A DNA stretch of 64,000 nucleotides from the NCBI RefSeq assembly GCF_900112595.1, contig NZ_FOMI01000004.1, positions 186,001 to 250,000 on the forward strand, read 5' to 3'. Source of the DNA: Algibacter pectinivorans (GTDB lineage Bacteria > Bacteroidota > Bacteroidia > Flavobacteriales > Flavobacteriaceae). This document shows, one piece after another, positions 55,216 to 63,665 of the stretch. Position numbers and translations under genes: made by a program. Position 1 is the stretch's first letter. The number at the start of each line of letters is the position of its first letter. A model generated the notes under the pieces. That model was not told where the DNA came from and ran no database searches. It worked only from the letters and a program-made list of their open reading frames with translations.

Positions 55216-56676
55216 ATGAGTACTAAAAAATCTAATTATTTATTAGGTATCAGTTTTGTGTCTACCATTGGAGGATTTCTGTTTGGATACGACACAGCTA
55301 TAATTTCTGGCTGTAATTCGTTTCTAGAACAGCATTTTCAATTGTCTGCAGCCATGTTAGGTTGGGTAGTATCATCAGCACTATTAGGAACCATTTTGGG
55401 CTGCGTAGTGGCAGGGTCTATAACAGATAAATTTGGAAGGAAAAAGGCACTTATTTTAGCGGCACTTTGTTTAACAATATCTGCTTTTGGTTCCATGTTG
55501 CCGCCACAATTTTTAGGTAATTTGGATAACAATTTTTGGATAACATCAGATGTTACTACATCTTTTAATTTCTTAATAGTAGTCAGATTAATAGGCGGTA
55601 TTGGTGTTGGTATAACATCTGTAGTGGCACCAATTTATATTTCAGAACTTTCTAAACCAGAGAATAGAGGTAAAATGGTGTCTTTATATCAGTTGTCCAT
55701 TACTTTAGGTATTTTATTAGCCTTTTTAATAGATTGGATTGTATTAAGTAGTGCAGGCGATGCGGCAGGGGTGATTACTAACGAGCCATCTTCATTTTGG
55801 AACTGGTTATTTGTAGATGAGTTATGGCGTGGTATGTTTGGTACAGAAGTGCCTATTGCATTACTATTCTTAGGCTTACTTTTTATAGTGCCAGAAACCC
55901 CTAGATGGTTAATTACTAAAGGGAGAAAAGTTGAAGCGTTAGCGATAATGGAAAAGATACTTGGAAAAGAAGAAGCACAACTGGAGATGAAAGAAATAGA
56001 GGCTCTAGAAAAAGAAGAGACAGGAGGTTTTAAAGAATTATTTCAACCGTTTTTAAGAATTCCACTTTTAATAGGTATTCTACTTCCAATGTTTGCGCAT
56101 TTAAGCGGTATTGCAGCAATAATGTACTATGCACCAAATATTATTAACGAATCTGTAAAAAGTGTAGAAAGTGCTTTTTTAGGTGCGGTTTTAGTGGGGG
56201 TTGTTAATAGTGCATTTACGTTTGTAGCCATTTCTCAGATTGAAAAGTTTGGTAGAAAAAAACTACTACTTATAGGAGTTGTAGGCGCTTTTATTTCACT
56301 ATCTGGTGTTGGTATATTGTTCGCTATGGGGTCACAATATGTTATCATACCGTTACTAATGTACGTTGCAAGTTTCGCATTCTCATTTGGTCCAATTGTT
56401 TGGGTTATTATTAGTGAGATTTTCCCTACTAGAATACGAGGTTTAGCGGTATCTATCGGAAGTTTCTCATTAATGGTTACTGGTTTTGTAGTCACGCTTA
56501 CCAATCCTGTTTTAATAGAAACTATTAATGCTTCTGGAACCTTCTTTTTGTATGCCTTTTTAACCATGCCAGCCATTTGGTTTATATGGAAATTTGTTCC
56601 AGAAACAAAAGGAAAAACTTTAGAAGACATAGAAAAACACTGGCATTCATTAATTAAGTCTAGAAACAAATCATAA
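55216..56676 (+). CDS. Sugar porter (MFS, XylE/GLUT-type)
   Basis: A 486-residue, 12-helix permease. ATG 55216 was chosen because it gives the usual N-terminus directly before helix 1 (YLLGISFVSTIGGFLFGYDT); the open frame extends back to 55147 into the preceding gene. Family signatures: GSITDKFGRKKALIL, RLIGGIGVGITSVVAPIYIS, VPETPRWLI, SEIFPTRIRGLA and the terminal VPETKGKTLEDIEKHW. It imports a sugar or polyol with protons. Within the LacI-controlled operon it probably brings in the starting compound of the pathway encoded downstream. Confidence 0.93.
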   Translation: MSTKKSNYLLGISFVSTIGGFLFGYDTAIISGCNSFLEQHFQLSAAMLGWVVSSALLGTILGCVVAGSITDKFGRKKALILAALCLTISAFGSMLPPQFLGNLDNNFWITSDVTTSFNFLIVVRLIGGIGVGITSVVAPIYISELSKPENRGKMVSLYQLSITLGILLAFLIDWIVLSSAGDAAGVITNEPSSFWNWLFVDELWRGMFGTEVPIALLFLGLLFIVPETPRWLITKGRKVEALAIMEKILGKEEAQLEMKEIEALEKEETGGFKELFQPFLRIPLLIGILLPMFAHLSGIAAIMYYAPNIINESVKSVESAFLGAVLVGVVNSAFTFVAISQIEKFGRKKLLLIGVVGAFISLSGVGILFAMGSQYVIIPLLMYVASFAFSFGPIVWVIISEIFPTRIRGLAVSIGSFSLMVTGFVVTLTNPVLIETINASGTFFLYAFLTMPAIWFIWKFVPETKGKTLEDIEKHWHSLIKSRNKS

Positions 56677-56677
56677 T

Positions 56678-57094
56678 ATGATAGAAATATATAAAATAGA
56701 GGGCGATGGGTACCATCCTTTTTTAATACGAGAAGGATGGCAAGTAGCTCAGCTTAACTATCAGGAAGAACAGCATATTGATAATATAAAAAAACTAGAT
56801 GTTCATCTAGAAACAGATGAGGTTTTTGTTTTAACAAAAGGAAACTCAGTATTAATTGCTGCCAAAATAGAAGATGGAGAGCCCGTTTTTGAATTGCAAC
56901 TCATGGAACAACATAAAGTTTATAATATCCCACAAGATATGTGGCATAATATAGCCATGGAAAAAGGTAGTGAAGTTATAATTATAGAAAAATCGAACAC
57001 ACACATTTCTGATTTTGAGTTTTTTCCATTAAATAACGATAAACAAATTGAATTAAAGGAAAAGGTTAAAACTCTTTTTAATACAGTAAAGTAA
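56678..57094 (+). CDS. Small cupin-fold protein
   Basis: A 138-residue protein starting one base after the porter stop. The segment VHLETDEVFVLTKGNSVLIA, followed by QHKVYNIPQDMWHNIAM, is the two-motif pattern of a small RmlC-like cupin; possible metal ligands are His, Glu and the later His (DEVF; MWHNI). Small cupins in sugar-acid operons act as isomerases, lyases or sensors. I do not recognise a specific function. Confidence 0.65.
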   Translation: MIEIYKIEGDGYHPFLIREGWQVAQLNYQEEQHIDNIKKLDVHLETDEVFVLTKGNSVLIAAKIEDGEPVFELQLMEQHKVYNIPQDMWHNIAMEKGSEVIIIEKSNTHISDFEFFPLNNDKQIELKEKVKTLFNTVK

Positions 57095-57105
57095 ACATAA
57101 GCAAC

Positions 57106-57903
57106 ATGAAACATATTGATTTAGCTGGAAAAACAGCTTTAATTACTGGGGGAAGCCAAGGTATAGGAGCCGAAATTTGTAAGCAACTAGCAGCTTGTGG
57201 TGCAAATGTTTTTATAAATTATTACAGTAATAAAGAAAAGGCAGAAGTTGTTGCCGAAGAGATAAGAAAGTCTTTTAATGTAAAAGTAGCCATAGGTAGA
57301 GCAAACGTATCTAAATCTAAAGAGGTTAAAGCTATGTTTAATAAACTAGATGAAGAACTTGGCAGTTTAGATATTTTAGTAAATAATGCTGGAAGTGAAA
57401 GCGTAGAGCATGTTTTAGATTTAGAAGAAGACGAATGGGATAGAGTGCTTAATATTAATTTAAAAGGTCCTTTTTTGTGTGCTAAAGAAGCGGGGCGAAG
57501 AATGGAATTAAAAAAATCTGGGGTTATCATAAATATTTCATCCATTCATGATGCTGTACCAAGAAAAGGATTAATTCATTACTGTTCTGCAAAAGCGGGT
57601 TTAAAAATGTTTTCAAAATGCTTGTCTCTAGAATTAGCAGAAAGTAATATAAGAGTGGTTTCGGTAGCTCCCGGAGCTATAGAAACTAATATGAATAGAG
57701 AAGAAATTAACAAATTTGGTCGAGAAAAATTCAACAATTGGATTCCATCTGGTCGCGTTGGCAATGTTACAGAAGTTGCAAATACTGTAGCCTTTCTTGC
57801 TAGTGATATGGCAGCCTATATAAATGGTTCAGACCTTTATATAGATGGTGCGTATATGAATCATACCATACAGTATGACCCCAGACCGCCACGTAAAAAA
57901 TAA
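57106..57903 (+). CDS. Short-chain dehydrogenase/reductase
   Basis: A 265-residue classical SDR: cofactor motif TGGSQGIGAEICKQL, NNAGS, catalytic Ser in NISSIHD and the YCSAK motif (Tyr and Lys), then the PGAIETNM loop. The Asn-Tyr-Tyr-Ser end of strand 2 (INYYSNKEKAE) is compatible with NADP use, though that is weak evidence. Within this operon it could oxidise a sugar or hydroxy acid, for example aldose to lactone ahead of the lactonase that follows 17 bp later (inference). Confidence 0.9.
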   Translation: MKHIDLAGKTALITGGSQGIGAEICKQLAACGANVFINYYSNKEKAEVVAEEIRKSFNVKVAIGRANVSKSKEVKAMFNKLDEELGSLDILVNNAGSESVEHVLDLEEDEWDRVLNINLKGPFLCAKEAGRRMELKKSGVIINISSIHDAVPRKGLIHYCSAKAGLKMFSKCLSLELAESNIRVVSVAPGAIETNMNREEINKFGREKFNNWIPSGRVGNVTEVANTVAFLASDMAAYINGSDLYIDGAYMNHTIQYDPRPPRKK

Positions 57904-57920
57904 TAAATCATAATTTATTT

Positions 57921-59009
57921 ATGAAACTGATTCTCTTAACATTAACGCTACAAAGTATGGCAATATTCTATACAGGAAGTTACACGCAAGCGGGTGCACC
58001 TGCCGAAAACCCAACAGGTAAAGGTATAGGGTGCTTTCAACTAAATTTAGAAACAGGAGAAATTAAAAACCTGCACTATACAAAACAGCGTAATCCTAGT
58101 TATCTTACAATTTCTGAAGACAAAAAATATCTATATGCTCTTGAGGAAATGTTTGAAAACTTAAACCCTAAAGTGTATGCGTATAAAATTGAAAAAGATG
58201 GGGCATTAACGCTTTTAAACTCACAAAAAATAAATGGGGATTATGCATGTCATTTAGATATAATTGAGGATAAACTAGTGTTAGCTAATTATGTTTCAGG
58301 AAATTTATTGTCTTTTCCAATTTTAAACGATGGGAGTTTAGCACCTTGTTCGCAAGAGATTAAACACAAAGGTACAGGGCCTAATACAGAACGACAGGAA
58401 GCTGCACATGCCCATATGGTATATCCTTTTGGAAAAGATAAAATGTACGGAGTAGACTTAACTTTAGATACGGCCAAGGCATATCAACTAAATCCTATTT
58501 CTAAAAAATGGGAGGCTAAGCCAAATCTTGATATTACCATTGAGAAGGGTAGCGGTTCAAGGCACATGGTTATGGATAACACCGAAGATTTTGCTTATAT
58601 ATTAGGAGAGTTAACAGGTGGAATTTCTGTGGCTAATCTACAAGGAAGTAAACCCGAAATTGTGCAAAAACTAAGTTTTATTCCAGAAAATCATACAGGA
58701 GCTATTGGTGGCGCAGCTATTAAAATGCATCCAAACGGCAAGTTTTTGTACGCTTCAAACCGAGGCTCAGAAACTATTACAATATTTAGAATTGATGATA
58801 CCTCTAAACAATTGAGTTTATTAGGATATCAACCTACTTTAGGAAAAACAGCAAGAGATTTTAATATAGATAAAACTGGAAATTGGCTTATTGTAGCAAA
58901 TCAAGATTCAAATGTATTGGTAGTATTTCAAATTCATTCAAACACTGGAATGCTTAAAGAAAAATCTAAGCTAGAAGTACAAACACCAGTAAATATTTGC
59001 TGGTTGTAA
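57921..59009 (+). CDS. Beta-propeller lactonase (6-phosphogluconolactonase-like, PF10282 type)
   Basis: A 362-residue seven-bladed propeller: IFYTGSYTQAGAPAENPTGK, KYLYALEEM, YACHLDI, HAHMVYPFGKDKMYGVDLTL, GSGSRHMVM, MHPNGKFLYASNRGSETITI and TGNWLIVANQDSNVLVVFQI. Relatives hydrolyse sugar lactones. Two starts are possible: the given ATG adds a short hydrophobic leader (KLILLTLTLQS) too brief for a convincing signal peptide, whereas ATG 57957 begins at the first propeller strand. Cytoplasmic location is assumed. It follows the SDR, a pairing seen in oxidative sugar pathways. Confidence 0.85.
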   Translation: MKLILLTLTLQSMAIFYTGSYTQAGAPAENPTGKGIGCFQLNLETGEIKNLHYTKQRNPSYLTISEDKKYLYALEEMFENLNPKVYAYKIEKDGALTLLNSQKINGDYACHLDIIEDKLVLANYVSGNLLSFPILNDGSLAPCSQEIKHKGTGPNTERQEAAHAHMVYPFGKDKMYGVDLTLDTAKAYQLNPISKKWEAKPNLDITIEKGSGSRHMVMDNTEDFAYILGELTGGISVANLQGSKPEIVQKLSFIPENHTGAIGGAAIKMHPNGKFLYASNRGSETITIFRIDDTSKQLSLLGYQPTLGKTARDFNIDKTGNWLIVANQDSNVLVVFQIHSNTGMLKEKSKLEVQTPVNICWL

Positions 59010-59038
59010 ATTAAAAAATTAAATAATCATAATATAAA

Positions 59039-60193
59039 ATGATTGAACTTAAAGGTATAGCATGGGACCACCCACGAGGGTATGAACCTCTAATTGCAGC
59101 ATCAAAGGCATTCAAAAAAGTAAATCCGATGATAAACATCCAGTGGGATGTGCGCTCGCTAAAAGAATTTGGTGACATGCCGATAGAGGATTTAATTGGT
59201 AAGTACGATTTTATAACTATTGACCATCCTTATATGGGGCAAGCCGATAAAAATGGATTGTTACTTAAATTAGAAACATGTGTATCTTCAGAAGCATTAG
59301 AACTATTAAAATCTGACGCTTTAGGTAAATGTTATGATATTTACCATTACAATAGCTGTTTCTATGCAACGCCTATAGATGCGGCGGCTTTAGTGGCTTC
59401 ATATAGAAAAGATCTTCTTAAAAACACAGGTTTAAGCTTGCCAAAAAACCGTGATGAACTTAAAGGGTTTTATAAAAAACTACCATCAGAGTTTTCAATA
59501 GCATGGGCACTATGTCCAACCGATATTTGGTGTACATTTCTAAGCCTTTGTGCTCAGAATTATGGTAAAGATTTTATTCAAAATCAACATATAAATTCGC
59601 AAGTTGGAGTGGAGGTATTAGACGATATAAAATTTCATGTAGCGCATAGTCATCCAGAGTCTTTAAATTGGAATCCTATTCAAATATTAGACAGCATGGG
59701 TAATGAAGATAAAATCATTTATTCACCCTATTTATTTGGATACACCAACTATTCCCGAAAAAGTTACACCAAAAATATCGTGCATTTCACCAATAGTCCA
59801 GTTGGCCAGCAGCAAAACGTGTCAACGATAATGGGAGGTGTAGGACTAGCAGTATCAGCTTTATGTAAGCAACCTTCTTTAGCTGCAAATTTTGTCATGT
59901 ATGCGGCAAGTGCAAATATTCAAAAAGGTGTTTTTACTTTAAATGGGGGGCAACCTGCAAGTAAAACTGCTTGGGAAAATGCAGAGAACAATGAGCTATG
60001 TAATAACTTTTTTAAAGACACTAAGTTAACTATTGAAAACGCTTATATACGTCCACAGCATCCAGGGTGGAATCAATTTCAGGAGCATGGTGCAGACATT
60101 ATTCATGAAGGGATATTGAAAAATATCAGCTCTGAAATTATTATGAAAGACTTAAACGAACTTTATAAATCAGTTGGTAATGAAGACATTTAA
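59039..60193 (+). CDS. Solute-binding-protein-like protein without a signal peptide
   Basis: A 384-residue protein resembling family 1 extracellular solute-binding proteins: GYEPLIAASKAFKKVNPMIN, YDFITIDHPYMGQADKNGLL, YATPIDAAALVASYRKDLLK, STIMGGVGLAVSALCKQPSL and NGGQPASKTAWENAE. It starts directly with MIELKGIAWDHPRGYEPL, with no hydrophobic leader or lipobox, and no ABC permease or ATPase is nearby, so it should be cytoplasmic and not a transport component. It is followed, with a 14-bp overlap, by a crotonase and then a CoA-transferase. It may bind or act on a pathway intermediate; function unknown. Confidence 0.75.
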   Translation: MIELKGIAWDHPRGYEPLIAASKAFKKVNPMINIQWDVRSLKEFGDMPIEDLIGKYDFITIDHPYMGQADKNGLLLKLETCVSSEALELLKSDALGKCYDIYHYNSCFYATPIDAAALVASYRKDLLKNTGLSLPKNRDELKGFYKKLPSEFSIAWALCPTDIWCTFLSLCAQNYGKDFIQNQHINSQVGVEVLDDIKFHVAHSHPESLNWNPIQILDSMGNEDKIIYSPYLFGYTNYSRKSYTKNIVHFTNSPVGQQQNVSTIMGGVGLAVSALCKQPSLAANFVMYAASANIQKGVFTLNGGQPASKTAWENAENNELCNNFFKDTKLTIENAYIRPQHPGWNQFQEHGADIIHEGILKNISSEIIMKDLNELYKSVGNEDI

Positions 60194-60959
60194 AACTATA
60201 AAGGTTGAAACCACAGGTAAAATAGCGGTGTTAAAATTTAACCGCTCCTTACAATTAAATGCCATGAATCGGCTAATGATGGATGAAATTGTTGAAGGTA
60301 TTAAATGGATTAATTCAAATAATGAAGTAAATGTCGCTGTTATAACGGGAGAAGGAAGAGCGTTTATGGCGGGAGCCGATATAAAAGAGTATGGTAGTCA
60401 AACTGCAGAAGAGTTTGATGCATTTCAAGAAAAAGGGATGCAATTGTATGATGCTATAGAACATGCATCAAAACCATGGATTGCTGCCGTAAACGGTTTT
60501 GCGCTAGGGGGCGGCTTTGAAATTGCTTTGTCTTGTGACATGATTGTAGCTTCAGAAGATGCCAAAATGGGATTACCAGAAGTGTTTTTAAGTTTAATTC
60601 CTGGTGGAGGTGGCACACAACGCCTAATTCAAAAGGTAGGCGTTAATCGAGTTAAAGAAATGTTGTTTTTAGGAGGGCAATATGATGCTAAAACTTTAAA
60701 CAATTGGGGTGTTGTTAACACTATATTTCCAAGTGATAATTTTCAATCTCAAGCCATGGATTATGCAGGTAAATTATCAAGGCGACCACAACAATCTATT
60801 GCGCAGTTAAAACGCTTAGTAAACTTAAGTATGACGGCTACCCCTTTTGAAGAACGTATAAACAATGAAGCACGCACCGTTAAAAAATTGTACTTACATG
60901 ATGATGCTCAAAAAGCTATTCAAAATTTTATAAAAAAATCAGAAAACAATGGAAAATAA
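60180..60959 (+). CDS. Enoyl-CoA hydratase/isomerase (crotonase family)
   Basis: A 259-residue crotonase. ATG 60180 is used; the open frame only extends to a TTG at 60174. The oxyanion-hole motifs are GRAFMAGADIKEY and GFALGGGFEIALSCD. Both acidic residues that define hydratase activity in the rat enzyme are present, Glu114 (GGGFE) and Glu134 (LPEV), exactly 20 apart as there. So water addition or elimination on an acyl-CoA is plausible. It overlaps the solute-binding-like gene by 14 bp and the CoA-transferase by 11 bp, showing tight coupling of the three. Confidence 0.93.
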   Translation: MKTFKTIKVETTGKIAVLKFNRSLQLNAMNRLMMDEIVEGIKWINSNNEVNVAVITGEGRAFMAGADIKEYGSQTAEEFDAFQEKGMQLYDAIEHASKPWIAAVNGFALGGGFEIALSCDMIVASEDAKMGLPEVFLSLIPGGGGTQRLIQKVGVNRVKEMLFLGGQYDAKTLNNWGVVNTIFPSDNFQSQAMDYAGKLSRRPQQSIAQLKRLVNLSMTATPFEERINNEARTVKKLYLHDDAQKAIQNFIKKSENNGK

Positions 60960-62136
60960 CGGACCATTAAAAGGATTGGTTGTTGCCGATTTTTCACAAT
61001 TAGCACAAGGCCCTTGGGCAACGCAGATGTTAGGAGACATGGGTGCAGAAATCATAAAAATAGAGCCTCCCAAAGGCGATTGGATGCGTCACTATGCTTA
61101 TGGAAATCTGTATCCAAAAGGCGAAAGTATTTCATTTATTAGTTTCAACAGAAATAAAAAAAGTATTGCACTCGATATCAAAACAGATGAGGGCAAACAA
61201 ATAGCAAAAGACATTATTGCTAAGGCCGATATTCTTTTAGAAAATTTCCGTCCAGGAGTTATGGAGCGTTTGGGTTTAGGCTATGACAATATGAAAGTAC
61301 TAAACCCTAAATTGGTGTATTGTTCAAGCTCGGGTTACGGTGCATCTGGCCCTTATTTAAAACGACCAGGACAAGATTTACTGGCGCAATCTATAAGCGG
61401 TGGCCCATTTTTAAATGGAAAAAAAGGAGATTTACCAGTAGTGACTGCCGTTGGACAAGCAGACTTATTAACGAGTTTGTTTATTGTACAGTCGGTTTTG
61501 GCAGCTATTTATTCGCGTAGCGTTACAGGAAAAGGTCAAAAAATAGAAGCTAATTTACTGAGTTCGGCAGTAGGGTTTCATACTCAAGAAATTACGGCGT
61601 TTTTACATAAAGGCGAAAACCCTGAACGTAGTGAAAGTGGTATTCCAAATCCTTGGCTTGGAGCGCCTTATGGATTGTACGATACAAGTGATGGCTATAT
61701 TGCTATAGGCATGAATACTGTGCGCAAATTAGCCCAGGTCATCGGTTTGGATAAATATGATAACGAAGCATTTAATTCAAATAATATTATAGAAGGAAGG
61801 GATGATATTCGTAATGATTTCAATGCTGTTTTTAAAACAAAAACTACTACCGAATGGTTAGATATATTATTAGCAGAAGATATTTGGTGTTCCCAAGTTA
61901 ATAGTTTTAAAGAGATGGTAGAAGATCCACAAATAAAGCATAATAATATGATTTTGGAGTACGAACACCCAACAATAGGTAAAGTAAAAACTACAGGTTT
62001 TCCTGTGCAATTTAGTGATACGCCACAAAAAATTGATAAACCTGCTCCACTATTAAATCAACACGCCGAAGAGATATTACAACACTTTAGTAGCTATACA
62101 GATGAAGAGATTAAAGCATTTTTAAAACAAAAATAG
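60949..62136 (+). CDS. Family III CoA-transferase (CaiB/BaiF), copy 2
   Basis: A 395-residue paralogue of the enzyme at 46815. It shows VVADFSQLAQGPWATQMLGD, GAEIIKIE, SFNRNKKSIALDIKTDEGKQ, LLENFRPGVMERLGLGYDNM, and the probable catalytic Asp172 in VGQADLL. Family III enzymes are often heteromers, so copies 1 and 2 could form one enzyme or act on two substrates. It overlaps the crotonase gene by 11 bp and is followed 6 bp later by the UxuA-like gene. Confidence 0.92.
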   Translation: MENNGPLKGLVVADFSQLAQGPWATQMLGDMGAEIIKIEPPKGDWMRHYAYGNLYPKGESISFISFNRNKKSIALDIKTDEGKQIAKDIIAKADILLENFRPGVMERLGLGYDNMKVLNPKLVYCSSSGYGASGPYLKRPGQDLLAQSISGGPFLNGKKGDLPVVTAVGQADLLTSLFIVQSVLAAIYSRSVTGKGQKIEANLLSSAVGFHTQEITAFLHKGENPERSESGIPNPWLGAPYGLYDTSDGYIAIGMNTVRKLAQVIGLDKYDNEAFNSNNIIEGRDDIRNDFNAVFKTKTTTEWLDILLAEDIWCSQVNSFKEMVEDPQIKHNNMILEYEHPTIGKVKTTGFPVQFSDTPQKIDKPAPLLNQHAEEILQHFSSYTDEEIKAFLKQK

Positions 62137-62142
62137 TATAAG

Positions 62143-63213
62143 ATGAAATTAGGATTTGGATTATACCGTCACATGCTCAATGAGCAGCATTATAAGTTTG
62201 CAAAACAATGTGGTGCTACACATTTAGTGGTACACATGGTAGATTATTTTGGTAATACAGACAACAGTAAATCTAACGCCAACCAGCCTATTGGTGGCGA
62301 TAGAGGTTGGGGTAAAGCAGGTAATGGCGAGCTATGGACTTTAGAAGACCTTCTTAAAATTAAAAAAGAGATAAATAGTCACGGTTTAGAATGGTATGCT
62401 ATAGAAAATTTCGACCCTTCTATTTGGCATGATATTCTTTTGGATGGCCCCAAAAAAGAAGCACAAATAGAATTGGTTAAAGAGCAGATTCGTATAGTTG
62501 GAAAAGCAGGAATACCTGTTTTTGGATACAATTTTTCTTTGGCTGGCGTATCTAGTAGAGTTGAAAAACCATTTGCTAGGGGAGGCGCTGTTTCTGTTGG
62601 GATGGAAGGTTCAGTAGACGAAAAACCAATACCCAATGGCATGGTTTGGAATATGGTTTACGATGAAAATGCGCCAGAAGGCACCGTAGAACGCGTATCT
62701 CATGATACACTATGGGAACGCTTGCAGTATTTTCTAGATGAAATTATTCCTGTTGCAGAAGAAGCGGGTGTTAAAATGGCTGCTCACCCAGATGACCCAC
62801 CAATGCCCTATGTTAGAAACACACCACGATTGGTATACCAACCAGATATGTACCAACGTCTTATAGACATGCAACCTAGCGAAAGTAATAATCTTGAATT
62901 TTGCTTAGGAACCATTGCAGAAATGACCGATGGTAATGTATACGAAGCAACAAAACAGTACAGTAAACAAAATAAAATTGCTTATATTCATTTTAGAAAT
63001 GTAGTAGGCAAAGTACCTAATTATAAAGAAGTATTTGTGGATGAAGGAGATATAGATATGTTTAAAATATTAGAAATTTTAAAACAGAATAGTTTTGAAG
63101 GTATTCTAATTCCAGACCATACACCGCAAATGAGTTGCGATGGTTCATGGTACGCAGGTATGGCTTATGCTATGGGATTCATGAAAGCAGCTTTAAGGGC
63201 TGTGAATGAATAG
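62143..63213 (+). CDS. Mannonate dehydratase-like protein (UxuA family)
   Basis: A 356-residue TIM-barrel metalloenzyme. Family signatures: KMAAHPDDPPMPYVRNTPRL, LEFCLGTIAEM, IAYIHFRNVVGKVPNYKEVF with the EGDIDMFKIL segment, and IPDHTPQM near the end; the His and Cys ligands of the Mn/Fe site appear present. UxuA removes water from D-mannonate to give 2-keto-3-deoxygluconate. Together with the SDR and lactonase upstream, an oxidative mannose route (mannose, lactone, mannonate) can be drawn, which suits a mannosidase locus; but some family members are inactive on mannonate, so the substrate is open. Last gene of the operon. Confidence 0.85.
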   Translation: MKLGFGLYRHMLNEQHYKFAKQCGATHLVVHMVDYFGNTDNSKSNANQPIGGDRGWGKAGNGELWTLEDLLKIKKEINSHGLEWYAIENFDPSIWHDILLDGPKKEAQIELVKEQIRIVGKAGIPVFGYNFSLAGVSSRVEKPFARGGAVSVGMEGSVDEKPIPNGMVWNMVYDENAPEGTVERVSHDTLWERLQYFLDEIIPVAEEAGVKMAAHPDDPPMPYVRNTPRLVYQPDMYQRLIDMQPSESNNLEFCLGTIAEMTDGNVYEATKQYSKQNKIAYIHFRNVVGKVPNYKEVFVDEGDIDMFKILEILKQNSFEGILIPDHTPQMSCDGSWYAGMAYAMGFMKAALRAVNE

Positions 63214-63319
63214 TAATTGCAAAATCTAAAATTATCCTTTTGGAAAGATTTAAATCGATGTTATGTGAACAAGAAAATGTAAACACAACATATATTTATT
63301 TGGAATACCTTTAATAAGT

Positions 63320-63336
63320 GTTTCTCGTCTATTTTC
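63320..63336 (+). promoter_or_regulatory. Candidate LytTR-type site in the gap before the GH85 gene (weak copy)
   Basis: GTTTCTCGTCTATTTTC shares the GTT...GTC.A spacing of the repeated motif. It is 329 bp before the GH85 start. In the same 452-bp gap TATCTTTG at 63437-63444 matches TAnnTTTG. Nothing else was recognised there. Confidence 0.28.
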
Positions 63337-63665
63337 TGCGGAATATTTTAGTGTTAATTGATTTATAAATAACTTGTTAAACGACCAAACGCTTTTAAAA
63401 AAATTAGTATTTTAATGATTTTTTTAAAATAGGAAATATCTTTGAGGTGTTTTGTTTTTGCGTTACAAGAGCGTTGGTTAGAAACCAGTAAAAAAGTACT
63501 ATTTATAAAAAAGTTGTAGGTGTGCTAGAGGAAAATTTAATCTTTTTCCGTAACTACTAGAAAAAAAACACCAACCCTAGGTAAGAAGATGGTTTGGACT
63601 AGAAATCAAATAAGGTAAAGTGTCGCCGTAGTATATATGTAAACTATTAAGAATGTATTATTAGT

